From GCA-2728135 sp002728135 (lineage in GTDB: Bacteria > Pseudomonadota > Alphaproteobacteria > UBA828), in NCBI GenBank assembly GCA_963997635.1, contig CAXEND010000005.1, positions 76,191-140,190 on the forward strand: DNA of 64,000 bases, read 5' to 3'. Below the pieces are notes generated by a model. That model saw nothing but the letters and a program-made list of their open reading frames with translations, had not been told where the DNA came from and did not search any database. This document shows positions 1 through 9,003 of this stretch, one piece after another (position 1 is the stretch's first letter; each line of letters opens with the position of its first letter). Both the position numbers and the translations under genes were made by a program.

Positions 1-1
1 A

Positions 2-139
2 ATTGTTACAGCAGATTATGCACCTATCCAGGCCTTTGTTTCATTTGCTGCAATTTTTACAATGCTAGTCTATCTTGCTGTTGATTTAGCGCACTTTGCG
101 ATGGATCCACGGATAAAGATAGGCGGCTCTGACACGTGA
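2..139 (+). CDS. Peptide-type ABC transporter permease, C-terminal fragment
   Basis: Reading frame 2 is open from the left edge of the window to a TGA at 137-139 and encodes about 45 residues: a hydrophobic segment followed by a short tail with MDPRIKIG. A terminal membrane segment followed by a 'DPR' tail is typical of DppB/OppB-type inner-membrane permeases. The next gene starts 13 bases downstream on the same strand and carries the DppC-type permease, which fits the usual dppB-dppC order. The start lies outside the window, so length and substrate cannot be judged. The family assignment rests mainly on the context and the tail motif. Confidence 0.7.
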   Translation: MVTADYAPIQAFVSFAAIFTMLVYLAVDLAHFAMDPRIKIGGSDT

Positions 140-152
140 GTGATTTGGTAAT

Positions 153-1883
153 ATGTGGCTTCGATTAAAAGTAACTCTTCGTGATTTGCCAAAATGGCAA
201 TTAGCCGTAATAATTATGTGGTTAGGATTTATATTCCTTACAGTTTTTGGACCAATGATTGCTCCTTTTCCTACAGAGGTTGCTGATCCAACTAATCGGC
301 TTGTGCCACCAAATGGCACACACTGGTTTGGCACGGATGAAAATGGAATAGATATTTTATCACGTGTTCTAGCGGCCCCTCGTACTGATATTGTAATTGC
401 AGTTATAGCTACAGCATTGTCAGTATTTTTGGGTTCTCCACTTGGAGTGGTTGTGGCTCTCTATGAGAGCCGAAAGGGTGCAATCTCTTCAGCAGGTGCC
501 GATATTTTCATGAGACTACTGGAGGTAATACAATCTTTCCCAGTATTTGTTTTTGCAATGGTATTGGTGGCAGTCTTCAGTGGTAGTCTTGTAAATATTA
601 TCATTGCCATTGCATTTGTGAACATGCCGGTATTTGTCCGCTTAGTCCGATCTGAAGTTTTATCACTTGTCCAGAGGCCTTTCTCGGAGGCAGCCCGTGC
701 AGTAGGTAATACCGAAATGAGACTTGGTTTTCGTCATATATTACCAAATGCCACTCCAACGGTTGTTGTTCAAGTCTCTGTAACTGTTGGGTTCGCAATT
801 CTTTTGACAGCTGGTTTAAGCTTTGTTGGGGCCGGTGTTAAACCTCCAACCCCTGAATTAGGTGCAATGATTGCAAGCGGTTCAAAGTATTTAATCATTG
901 GACAATGGTGGCCTGCACTTTTCCCCGGTGTAGCACTAGGGTTAATAGTTTTTTCCTTTGGTATTGTCGGCGAGGTGATAAATAAAGTTCTCGACCCCCG
1001 TGTTGTCCGCGACGGTAGTGATCGTAGACGTAAGTTATCAATAGAAAAAACATCGACAAGTGATATTTCAACTGAGGTTCCGCTTGAGGTTATGTCTACA
1101 GCTGAAAATCCAGTTTTGGAAGTTAATAACATTTTTGTTCAGGCAGGACCAAACGATGATCAGGGAATACTAAATGACGTTAGCTTCTCTATAGGCCCAG
1201 GAGAGAGTTTAGCTATTGTCGGCGAATCAGGGGCAGGGAAAACTATACTTCTTAAGTCAGTTTTAAAGCTTTTACCTTTTCCATTAGAAATCAATTCAGG
1301 TTCAGTAAAATTTGAGTCTGCTGATCTCTTAGCTTTAGACCGAGAAAAGATCAGGCCTATGCGTTCGAGAGATATAGCTGCAATTCTTCCTAATGCAAAG
1401 TCACATCTTCATCCTCTAACTAACGTAGGTGATATGATAGTTAGTGCACTACAGGCTCACGAGAAAATTAAAAAGAATCAAGCAAGACAACGTGCGATTG
1501 AACTTCTTACTATGGTAGGAATAACTGACCCAGAAAATCGATTAAAAGCATATCCACATGAACTAAGTGGTGGAATGGCACAGCGTATATGTTTAGCAAT
1601 ATCACTAATGTATAAACCAAAGATTTTAGTGGCAGATGAGCCAACAGCAGGTTTAGACGTGACAATTCAAAGGCAAGTGCTTGACTTGACTAAGAAGCTA
1701 GCTGAGGAGTCAAATACAGCAAGGCTAATAATCACTGGTGATTTGGGTATAGCAGCACATTATTGTGATCGTGTTGCTGTAATGCAAGCTGGTAAGATTG
1801 TAGAGGCAAATTATACTCATAAACTATTCAAGAATCCGATGCACCCACATACTAAACAATTACTTGGTTCCGTTAGAGATTAA
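153..1883 (+). CDS. Fused DppC-type permease and DppD-type ATPase of a peptide/nickel-family ABC importer
   Basis: This 576-residue protein joins two importer components that are usually separate. Residues 1-288 form a DppC-like permease with an N-terminal membrane segment, several further membrane helices, and the EAA coupling motif (EAARAVG...RHILPNA). A linker of about 30 residues leads to an ATPase domain at about 320-576 with Walker A GESGAGKT (357-364), signature LSGGM (471-475) and Walker B ADEP (494-497). Two catalytic switch residues are not canonical: the Q-loop Gln is Pro413 (ILPNAK), and the H-loop His is Gly529 (ITGDLG). The C-terminal oligopeptide-transporter extension is also missing. 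The likely partner ATPase, at 16622-17581, has the complementary defect in its signature motif. The ATG at 153 follows the upstream permease stop by 13 bases. Fused permease/ATPase proteins are known in this family; the substrate cannot be read from sequence. Confidence 0.9.
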   Translation: MWLRLKVTLRDLPKWQLAVIIMWLGFIFLTVFGPMIAPFPTEVADPTNRLVPPNGTHWFGTDENGIDILSRVLAAPRTDIVIAVIATALSVFLGSPLGVVVALYESRKGAISSAGADIFMRLLEVIQSFPVFVFAMVLVAVFSGSLVNIIIAIAFVNMPVFVRLVRSEVLSLVQRPFSEAARAVGNTEMRLGFRHILPNATPTVVVQVSVTVGFAILLTAGLSFVGAGVKPPTPELGAMIASGSKYLIIGQWWPALFPGVALGLIVFSFGIVGEVINKVLDPRVVRDGSDRRRKLSIEKTSTSDISTEVPLEVMSTAENPVLEVNNIFVQAGPNDDQGILNDVSFSIGPGESLAIVGESGAGKTILLKSVLKLLPFPLEINSGSVKFESADLLALDREKIRPMRSRDIAAILPNAKSHLHPLTNVGDMIVSALQAHEKIKKNQARQRAIELLTMVGITDPENRLKAYPHELSGGMAQRICLAISLMYKPKILVADEPTAGLDVTIQRQVLDLTKKLAEESNTARLIITGDLGIAAHYCDRVAVMQAGKIVEANYTHKLFKNPMHPHTKQLLGSVRD

Positions 1884-1907
1884 TTTAATCTAAAAAAATC
1901 AATTAAA

Positions 1908-3677
1908 TCACATTGTTGATCTTAATTTTTCAGTTTCTTCAATATTAACTTCAAGGTTGTCATCAGCTCTTGAGCCCTTAAGGATTACTCCGTATACCGA
2001 TTTTGCAATATCCTCACTAACAACGTAATTCTGCACATCTTTAAGAACTCTCTCAGGCTCTCTTTCTACTGGTGGGCCGTAACCCCCGCCGCCCTGATCA
2101 CGTGCAAGAAGTCGTTCTCCTTCTTCAAGGTCACATACCATTACAGCAGGGTAAGGATGTTCCTTACCTTCCCTATCAATACGGATATTTTCTCCAAGTT
2201 TTGACCCGGTTCCTCCGCGAACTCCTATCGGAGCACTTTCTAAACCATTACAAATATGCAAGATATGAATAGGATCTTTTCGCGGTCCCATAATGACCTC
2301 AGTGCCCTGACCCCCACGTCTCCGACCGTGTCCCATCGAGTCCTCCATAAGATGCATTTTTTGCACAAGAACTGGGAAACGTTGTTCATCGACTTCTATA
2401 CTATCTCTATACATAAGACCCGCAGTAACCGGAATAAACAAATAATGCATGCCATCAGTTTCTGAAGATGCAGGGCCGCCTCCACCCATCATGAATATCT
2501 GATTAACATAGGCCTCTCCGTCTCGGCGCCAATCTGTTCCAGAGGCAACGCCTGCTGCTGCGGTATTACAGTAATTACCATGGGCATAGCCTTGTCCATC
2601 ACCAAGATCAGCAAAAGATGACTGAGTTACATTTACTATAATATCTGTTAGGTTTGTTGTAGCTACTGAGCAGCTATGCGGGAATCTTGGTATCCCCACC
2701 ACACAGTTCTCACGCAAATGAACTTTTATTCTTCGCATAATTCCTTGATTTGTTGGTAGGTCGTGGCCAAGGCATGACAGAACCCCATGTGCCGCTGCCA
2801 TGGTTGCCGTGCATTCAGTCAAATTTAAACCTGCATCTATACAGTCAATATTATCTCTTAAATCAACAGTGACCATTGCTTCGTCTGGATCAATATCAAT
2901 CTTAACATTCACGGGTATTCCATCAGGAACCCATGGCTCTATGGGGTCATGGGATTGGTTAGCTTCAAGCTTACCTTTCGGTAATTTTTTGATAGCTTCG
3001 ATACATCGGCGTTCAGAGTAATCAAGCCATTCTTTTACAAAAGCACGGACAGTCTCTTTGCCATATTTTTCAACAAATTTCTTAAGGCTACGTTCACCTA
3101 TTCTTGCCGCTCCTATAGCAGCAAGAAAATCTCCATACCATTGATCGGGGACACGAATACGTCGGCGACACATTCGGACGATATCTTCTATATTTGTATA
3201 ATTTTCTTGTACTTTTACAGCCGGGAATATAAGCGTCCCTTCTTGATATACATCTCCCGCCTGAGCCATATAGGTTGTTGGAAGACTGTTACCGGTATCA
3301 GCTTGATGAGCCTTTACAGCAGTAGTGAAGAAATGTTCTCCTTCGAAGAAAACAGGAACCAGCATGGTGTGATCCGCTGCATGACTGTTCCCGTCGTATG
3401 GGTCATTATGCAAAAAAGCATCACCCTCCTTGAAGTTAGGATGATTCTTTCGCATGCAGGCGGTTTGCAGATTACTGCCCCACACATGGATAGGAAATCC
3501 TTCTGCTGCGGCGAGCACTTCATCTTCGGAAGTCACAATTGAAACAGAGAAGTCTCTTGCGACTCCCAAGACTGATGATCGTGCTGTGAGTAACATGGTA
3601 TTGGTCATCTCACGGCAGACTGAATCGAGTCTATTCGACATAATTGAGAGTTGAACCGGGCTTAATTCTTCAACCAT
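1908..3677 (-). CDS. hyuB: Hydantoinase B / oxoprolinase-family subunit, second tandem copy
   Basis: The 589-residue product belongs to the HyuB family, the partner of HyuA in ATP-dependent lactam hydrolases (hydantoinase, 5-oxoprolinase) and in acetone/acetophenone carboxylases. The family motifs are visible: NDPYDGNSHAADHT near residue 91 and a C-terminal glycine run GGGGYGPP. The ATG at 3677 is preceded by a strong AGGAGG Shine-Dalgarno sequence, giving MVEELSPVQL. It is the last gene of the minus-strand series iron-ADH, hyuA, hyuB, hyuB. It is practically identical to the copy at 3746-5506, apart from the first residues and two substitutions (Leu/Met and Ser/Ala) near residue 18. It also has its own stop codon (TGA rather than TAA). 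The substrate is unknown. Confidence 0.92.
   Translation of the reverse strand: MVEELSPVQLSIMSNRLDSVCREMTNTMLLTARSSVLGVARDFSVSIVTSEDEVLAAAEGFPIHVWGSNLQTACMRKNHPNFKEGDAFLHNDPYDGNSHAADHTMLVPVFFEGEHFFTTAVKAHQADTGNSLPTTYMAQAGDVYQEGTLIFPAVKVQENYTNIEDIVRMCRRRIRVPDQWYGDFLAAIGAARIGERSLKKFVEKYGKETVRAFVKEWLDYSERRCIEAIKKLPKGKLEANQSHDPIEPWVPDGIPVNVKIDIDPDEAMVTVDLRDNIDCIDAGLNLTECTATMAAAHGVLSCLGHDLPTNQGIMRRIKVHLRENCVVGIPRFPHSCSVATTNLTDIIVNVTQSSFADLGDGQGYAHGNYCNTAAAGVASGTDWRRDGEAYVNQIFMMGGGGPASSETDGMHYLFIPVTAGLMYRDSIEVDEQRFPVLVQKMHLMEDSMGHGRRRGGQGTEVIMGPRKDPIHILHICNGLESAPIGVRGGTGSKLGENIRIDREGKEHPYPAVMVCDLEEGERLLARDQGGGGYGPPVEREPERVLKDVQNYVVSEDIAKSVYGVILKGSRADDNLEVNIEETEKLRSTM
1910..3665. repeat. Tandem repeat unit A covering almost all of hyuB
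   Basis: This 1756-base segment is a direct repeat of 3748-5503 at an offset of 1838 bases. Comparing the two by eye I find only four mismatches, all within nine bases (3621, 3623, 3627 and 3629). Identity breaks at the stop codon on one side and about ten bases inside the start of the gene on the other. No terminal inverted repeats, target-site duplication or transposase accompany it, so it looks like a duplicated gene and not a mobile element. Confidence 0.93.
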
Positions 3678-3745
3678 CTCAAAATACCTCCTAAAGTGTT
3701 ATGTTTACTAATCGCTATATATTTAAATTCTTGATAAATCTTTTA

Positions 3746-5506
3746 TTACATTGTTGATCTTAATTTTTCAGTTTCTTCAATATTAACTTCAAGGTTGTCA
3801 TCAGCTCTTGAGCCCTTAAGGATTACTCCGTATACCGATTTTGCAATATCCTCACTAACAACGTAATTCTGCACATCTTTAAGAACTCTCTCAGGCTCTC
3901 TTTCTACTGGTGGGCCGTAACCCCCGCCGCCCTGATCACGTGCAAGAAGTCGTTCTCCTTCTTCAAGGTCACATACCATTACAGCAGGGTAAGGATGTTC
4001 CTTACCTTCCCTATCAATACGGATATTTTCTCCAAGTTTTGACCCGGTTCCTCCGCGAACTCCTATCGGAGCACTTTCTAAACCATTACAAATATGCAAG
4101 ATATGAATAGGATCTTTTCGCGGTCCCATAATGACCTCAGTGCCCTGACCCCCACGTCTCCGACCGTGTCCCATCGAGTCCTCCATAAGATGCATTTTTT
4201 GCACAAGAACTGGGAAACGTTGTTCATCGACTTCTATACTATCTCTATACATAAGACCCGCAGTAACCGGAATAAACAAATAATGCATGCCATCAGTTTC
4301 TGAAGATGCAGGGCCGCCTCCACCCATCATGAATATCTGATTAACATAGGCCTCTCCGTCTCGGCGCCAATCTGTTCCAGAGGCAACGCCTGCTGCTGCG
4401 GTATTACAGTAATTACCATGGGCATAGCCTTGTCCATCACCAAGATCAGCAAAAGATGACTGAGTTACATTTACTATAATATCTGTTAGGTTTGTTGTAG
4501 CTACTGAGCAGCTATGCGGGAATCTTGGTATCCCCACCACACAGTTCTCACGCAAATGAACTTTTATTCTTCGCATAATTCCTTGATTTGTTGGTAGGTC
4601 GTGGCCAAGGCATGACAGAACCCCATGTGCCGCTGCCATGGTTGCCGTGCATTCAGTCAAATTTAAACCTGCATCTATACAGTCAATATTATCTCTTAAA
4701 TCAACAGTGACCATTGCTTCGTCTGGATCAATATCAATCTTAACATTCACGGGTATTCCATCAGGAACCCATGGCTCTATGGGGTCATGGGATTGGTTAG
4801 CTTCAAGCTTACCTTTCGGTAATTTTTTGATAGCTTCGATACATCGGCGTTCAGAGTAATCAAGCCATTCTTTTACAAAAGCACGGACAGTCTCTTTGCC
4901 ATATTTTTCAACAAATTTCTTAAGGCTACGTTCACCTATTCTTGCCGCTCCTATAGCAGCAAGAAAATCTCCATACCATTGATCGGGGACACGAATACGT
5001 CGGCGACACATTCGGACGATATCTTCTATATTTGTATAATTTTCTTGTACTTTTACAGCCGGGAATATAAGCGTCCCTTCTTGATATACATCTCCCGCCT
5101 GAGCCATATAGGTTGTTGGAAGACTGTTACCGGTATCAGCTTGATGAGCCTTTACAGCAGTAGTGAAGAAATGTTCTCCTTCGAAGAAAACAGGAACCAG
5201 CATGGTGTGATCCGCTGCATGACTGTTCCCGTCGTATGGGTCATTATGCAAAAAAGCATCACCCTCCTTGAAGTTAGGATGATTCTTTCGCATGCAGGCG
5301 GTTTGCAGATTACTGCCCCACACATGGATAGGAAATCCTTCTGCTGCGGCGAGCACTTCATCTTCGGAAGTCACAATTGAAACAGAGAAGTCTCTTGCGA
5401 CTCCCAAGACTGATGATCGTGCTGTGAGTAACATGGTATTGGTCATCTCACGGCAGACAGCATCCATTCTATTCGACATAATTGAGAGTTGAACCGGGCT
5501 TAACAT
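3746..5506 (-). CDS. hyuB: Hydantoinase B / oxoprolinase-family subunit, first tandem copy
   Basis: This 586-residue HyuB-family protein starts with MLSPVQLSIMSNRMDAV and lies 41 bases downstream of hyuA, so it is the natural partner of that subunit. It carries the same NDPYDG...H..DHT segment and GGGGYGPP tail as its tandem copy. The ATG at 5506 has a modest AGGAA Shine-Dalgarno sequence. In characterised members the HyuA and HyuB proteins form a complex that uses ATP to open a lactam or imide ring, or to carboxylate a ketone. Which reaction applies here cannot be decided from sequence. Keeping two full-length copies of the same subunit is unusual. Confidence 0.93.
   Translation of the reverse strand: MLSPVQLSIMSNRMDAVCREMTNTMLLTARSSVLGVARDFSVSIVTSEDEVLAAAEGFPIHVWGSNLQTACMRKNHPNFKEGDAFLHNDPYDGNSHAADHTMLVPVFFEGEHFFTTAVKAHQADTGNSLPTTYMAQAGDVYQEGTLIFPAVKVQENYTNIEDIVRMCRRRIRVPDQWYGDFLAAIGAARIGERSLKKFVEKYGKETVRAFVKEWLDYSERRCIEAIKKLPKGKLEANQSHDPIEPWVPDGIPVNVKIDIDPDEAMVTVDLRDNIDCIDAGLNLTECTATMAAAHGVLSCLGHDLPTNQGIMRRIKVHLRENCVVGIPRFPHSCSVATTNLTDIIVNVTQSSFADLGDGQGYAHGNYCNTAAAGVASGTDWRRDGEAYVNQIFMMGGGGPASSETDGMHYLFIPVTAGLMYRDSIEVDEQRFPVLVQKMHLMEDSMGHGRRRGGQGTEVIMGPRKDPIHILHICNGLESAPIGVRGGTGSKLGENIRIDREGKEHPYPAVMVCDLEEGERLLARDQGGGGYGPPVEREPERVLKDVQNYVVSEDIAKSVYGVILKGSRADDNLEVNIEETEKLRSTM
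3748..5503. repeat. Tandem repeat unit B covering almost all of hyuB
   Basis: This is the second unit of the 1756-base direct repeat described at 1910-3665. The two units are separated by 82 bases of unrelated AT-rich sequence that includes the Shine-Dalgarno site of the downstream copy. The four differences change two codons (AGA-CTC-GAT-TCA in one copy, AGA-ATG-GAT-GCT in the other), so both affected codons alter the protein. Confidence 0.93.
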
Positions 5507-5547
5507 TTAGAATTCCTGAATTTTTGAATTAAATTATTGATTTTCTA

Positions 5548-7626
5548 TTATGAATTGGGTGTTAGAAGATAGTGCCCATTCGGAGTTACTAATGCACTGC
5601 TTCCAGGATAGATAACAACTGTGGTAGTTGGTTCTTCGATTATGGCAGGACCTTCAATCTCAAATTCAGCTGGTAACTTAGATCCAATATAGACTGGTGT
5701 TTGAGCGTTTCCATAGTTGGCAAAATATGCTGAAACTTCACGATCTGGATCACTTGATGTCGAAACTTTTTGATCAGCTTGGGCATGCGGTGGTTTACTC
5801 ATTTCTGCAGTTATACGCCCTTTCCAATTAATACATTCTATTATTCCACCATCTTCTTTAACTGCATAACGCCTGAAATGCACATTGTGAAATTCTTCTA
5901 CTAATTCTTCAACATGTCCGGAGTTTTCAATGTTTAGCATAGGTATTCTAAATTCCATTTCCCACTGTTGGTTAAGATATCTGGCTTCTACAAAAAACTC
6001 ACGAGTAAAATTACTTACTCCTCTAGATCTCAGTGCTGATTCTTCTATATCAAGCTTTGCGTTTAGCTCAGTAAATACTTTTTGAACTCCTTTAAAATCA
6101 AAATCATCTGTAGCTGAATATCTACTGGCACTGTATTCGGATACAATATCAGAATAGTGTCCACCACAGGCACTCAGTGCACCCGCAGTTTTTGGTAAAA
6201 GCACCTTAGAACAACCTAGGGATTGTGCTATTGGTAGAATATTAAGACCTGCTGCCCCGCCGCCTGCAACTAGTATGCTTTCTGCAGGGTTTACTCCATC
6301 TTGAACAGTAATTTCCTGAATAGCTTTAATCATTTGTTCTCCGGCTATTTCAAGTATTCCAGCAGCTGTTTCTTCAAGACTCATCTCAATCTTGCCTGCA
6401 AGTTCATTGATTACCTCATTAGCGGCATTTATATCAAGAGCCATACGCCCACCTAAGAAATGATTTGGGTCTATGTAGCCAAGTAATACAGCTGCATCTG
6501 TGACTGTAGGCCTTTTTCCTCCTTTAGCATAGCAGGCGGGGCCTGGGTCAGCCCCCGCACTATCCGGCCCAACTCTTAGAAGTCCACCTGAGTCAATCCA
6601 TGCTACTGAACCTCCTCCTGCACCCACGCTTCTTATATCGACAGAAGATAATCCAAGATTGTGTCCAATCCATTCTCCATTTAGCCAAGTATCACGTGTA
6701 TATTTTATTTCACCAGCTCGGATCAGACTTACGTCAAAGGTAGTACCACCAGTATCGACAATAATTACATCATTTCCAAGGCCTTCAGCTCCAGCATAGG
6801 CAATACCTGCTAACGGTGCCATTGCAGGCCCAGATTTTACTGTAAATATTGGCTTTTCCACAACGTCATTGACATGTTTAATTCCACCTGAAGAAGTGCT
6901 TATTAAGAATTCACCCTCGTAACCAGCACTACGGAGTTCTTTTTCAAGTTCCAAAAAGTGCTTTTGCATTAGAGGTTTTAAAGAAGCATCAATAGCAGTG
7001 GACGATGTTCTTGGAAATTCACGAATAATAGGGTTCAGTTGGTGAGAGAGAGTATAAGGCACATTAGGAAGTATTTCTTTAATTAATTCTCCAACCTTTA
7101 ACTCGTGCTGTGGGTTCATGATTGACCATAAAAAACTAACGGCTATAGCTTCAATATTCTTTTTTTGTAACGACTTAATTGTTTCAGAGGCTTGGTTGAT
7201 ATCCAATGGGGTTTCAATTCCACCTTCTGAGTTTATACGTTCTTTTATTTCTTCTGTTAAACGTCTTGGTATATAAGGATCAGGAAATTCCATTTTAAGA
7301 TTTAATGGCTCTCGTTTGCCACCATGGCGATAAGTGAGTGTGTCTGGGAATCCCTCAGTGGTCAGTAAGGCTGTTTTTGCAGCAGAAGATGTCACTATCG
7401 CATTTGTAGAACGGGTAGTGCCGTAAATAAGCACACCAGTATGCTTGAGAATTTCCTCCATTGATGAATCAAAAGAGGAGGCTGCGTTATTCAATGCTCC
7501 TGAAAATCCAGTAAAAACTCTGTCAGGTGTTGTAAGAGCCTTTCCAACAACAAGTTTGCCTTTTTCATCTGCAACCACTACATCTGTAAATGTACCCCCG
7601 GTATCGACCGAAATTCTAAATTCCAT
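5548..7626 (-). CDS. hyuA: Hydantoinase A / oxoprolinase-family ATP-binding subunit
   Basis: The roughly 692-residue product is a HyuA-family protein with an actin/hexokinase-like ATP fold. It begins MEFRISVDTGGTFTDVV (phosphate loop), has a second phosphate motif VDTGGTTFDVS, then SVGAGGGS and GPACYAKGG, and a late VAGGGAAG. The segment YGTTRSTNAI followed by HGGKREP resembles the acetone/acetophenone-carboxylase and lactamase side of the family, but I cannot assign the substrate. I chose the ATG at 7626 with GGGAG ten bases upstream; a TTG two codons earlier is also possible. It sits between the iron-dependent dehydrogenase and two hyuB copies in one minus-strand operon. Confidence 0.92.
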   Translation of the reverse strand: MEFRISVDTGGTFTDVVVADEKGKLVVGKALTTPDRVFTGFSGALNNAASSFDSSMEEILKHTGVLIYGTTRSTNAIVTSSAAKTALLTTEGFPDTLTYRHGGKREPLNLKMEFPDPYIPRRLTEEIKERINSEGGIETPLDINQASETIKSLQKKNIEAIAVSFLWSIMNPQHELKVGELIKEILPNVPYTLSHQLNPIIREFPRTSSTAIDASLKPLMQKHFLELEKELRSAGYEGEFLISTSSGGIKHVNDVVEKPIFTVKSGPAMAPLAGIAYAGAEGLGNDVIIVDTGGTTFDVSLIRAGEIKYTRDTWLNGEWIGHNLGLSSVDIRSVGAGGGSVAWIDSGGLLRVGPDSAGADPGPACYAKGGKRPTVTDAAVLLGYIDPNHFLGGRMALDINAANEVINELAGKIEMSLEETAAGILEIAGEQMIKAIQEITVQDGVNPAESILVAGGGAAGLNILPIAQSLGCSKVLLPKTAGALSACGGHYSDIVSEYSASRYSATDDFDFKGVQKVFTELNAKLDIEESALRSRGVSNFTREFFVEARYLNQQWEMEFRIPMLNIENSGHVEELVEEFHNVHFRRYAVKEDGGIIECINWKGRITAEMSKPPHAQADQKVSTSSDPDREVSAYFANYGNAQTPVYIGSKLPAEFEIEGPAIIEEPTTTVVIYPGSSALVTPNGHYLLTPNS

Positions 7627-7662
7627 AGTCAATTTGCTCCCATTTCTAATCTAATAATAATT

Positions 7663-8880
7663 TCACCAAGCTTTACGCAAAAGTTCTATAACTTCTTGTT
7701 CTGAGTTAACCGTTCTAGGATTACTTGCAACAATCAGATCCTCCATAGCATCCTTAGCAATACCTGCAAAGTCTTCCTCGTTTACCCCTACGTCTCTTAA
7801 CCGCCAAGGGAGGCCAAGGTCATCGCGGATAAGTTTTTGAATTTCATCTCGAGCAAGAATTGCAGACTCTTCCGTAGTTTTATTACGAGTGTCAAGTCCT
7901 AATGCATCTGCTACTATTGCTTGTTGTTCAGCATTTACAGAGCTATTAAATTCTAGAACGCGTGGTAACATGACGGCTGAGGTTTCACCATGGGCGACAT
8001 CACATCTTGCTCCAAGTTGATGTCCTATTCCGTGGCTAAGGCCTAGAGTTACATTTGCAAGGCCACAAACAGACATCCATGCTGCTACCATACACTGACC
8101 TCGTGCAGATAGATCATCAGGGTTCTCTTTTGTTTCCCTTAAATAGGTTGCCAACATGTTAAGTGCACGAAAGGATAAAGCATCAGTAAAAGGCTGATGT
8201 GTTTTACTGCATAGTGCTTCTACACAATGGTCCACTGCTCTGATACCTGTGCCTAGCCAGAGTCGTTCAGGAGTTGCCAAAGTTAGATCTGGGTCAAGAA
8301 ATACAGCCTTTGCAGTTATACGGGGGTCTAAATATAGATCTTTAACCTTTCGTTCTTCATCTGTCATTCCAACAAAGAATGTAAACTCACCTGCTGAGAG
8401 TGTTGTAGGGATGGCAAACATTGGAAGAGGATCACTAGTAAGGGAAGGAATTTCTACTTTATCGGGGTACTCAAACTTAATACGATATTTATCTAATTGA
8501 GTTTTTTCAGTAATATTCTCTGCTAGGCAGATTAACACTGATTTTGCTGTATCATTTGGTGTACCTCCACCAAAACTAATAATACAGTCAGCATTTTTTT
8601 CTCTAGCAAAAGCAGAGGCATTAATTACAGAATCTCTATGAACATGCTGTATTGTATCTGAAAACACGCCTGCACAGCGATTACCTAATGTTTTCTCTAA
8701 TTTTTCTACAAGGTCTGTCTTTGTAGCAAGAGTATTTCCTGTAATGATCACGGCATTTTTTATGCCAGATTTATCTAATTCTTCTACAATCTTGTCAGAA
8801 CAGCCTGAACCAAAATGAACAATATCCATTGGTAAGTTAGAATATTGTCCCGTTAAATTTTCCTTAGGGAAAGTTCCCAT
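7663..8880 (-). CDS. Iron-containing alcohol dehydrogenase, maleylacetate-reductase-like
   Basis: The protein of about 405 residues belongs to the Fe-ADH (group III) family of NAD(P)H-linked carbonyl/alcohol oxidoreductases. Visible features are the dinucleotide-binding GGGTPNDTAK, the metal-binding region AVDHCVEAL, and the later LSHGIGHQLG...AHGETSAVMLP that supplies histidine ligands. The open frame begins at a GTG further upstream (8913), but the ATG at 8880 has GGGAG six bases before it and is the better start. It is the first gene of the hyuA-hyuB operon, 36 bases before hyuA, so it probably handles a carbonyl or alcohol product or substrate of that pathway. Maleylacetate reductase is the closest subtype I can suggest, with moderate certainty. 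Confidence 0.85.
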   Translation of the reverse strand: MGTFPKENLTGQYSNLPMDIVHFGSGCSDKIVEELDKSGIKNAVIITGNTLATKTDLVEKLEKTLGNRCAGVFSDTIQHVHRDSVINASAFAREKNADCIISFGGGTPNDTAKSVLICLAENITEKTQLDKYRIKFEYPDKVEIPSLTSDPLPMFAIPTTLSAGEFTFFVGMTDEERKVKDLYLDPRITAKAVFLDPDLTLATPERLWLGTGIRAVDHCVEALCSKTHQPFTDALSFRALNMLATYLRETKENPDDLSARGQCMVAAWMSVCGLANVTLGLSHGIGHQLGARCDVAHGETSAVMLPRVLEFNSSVNAEQQAIVADALGLDTRNKTTEESAILARDEIQKLIRDDLGLPWRLRDVGVNEEDFAGIAKDAMEDLIVASNPRTVNSEQEVIELLRKAW

Positions 8881-8964
8881 TTTCATCTCCCACAAAAATA
8901 CTTTGTTTAACACCCTATTATAGCCTGAGCATCCCCTATGTATGCAAATTTTTTTTGTAAAACC

Positions 8965-8993
8965 TGTTCTTATTTAGGCAAGAATTGTATGAT
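8965..8993 (+). promoter_or_regulatory. Candidate promoter for the TPR/oxygenase gene
   Basis: TATGAT at 8988-8993 matches a -10 box well, with a poor -35 (TGTTCT) 17 bases upstream. It lies only 10 bases before the ATG at 9004, so any transcript would be almost leaderless. No Shine-Dalgarno sequence is visible before that ATG, which agrees with this. The evidence is sequence similarity only. Confidence 0.25.
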
Positions 8994-9003
8994 AGGGTTA
9001 TAG

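Noticed and set aside
2072..3654. Several plus-strand open frames of 66-133 codons across the hyuB copy (repeated at 3910-5492)
   Set aside because: They are shadows of the strongly supported HyuB frame on the other strand, lack ribosome-binding sites, and are repeated only because hyuB is duplicated.
1908..5506. An insertion sequence or transposon flanked by direct repeats
   Set aside because: The repeat units are complete hyuB genes; no transposase, inverted repeats or target duplication is present.
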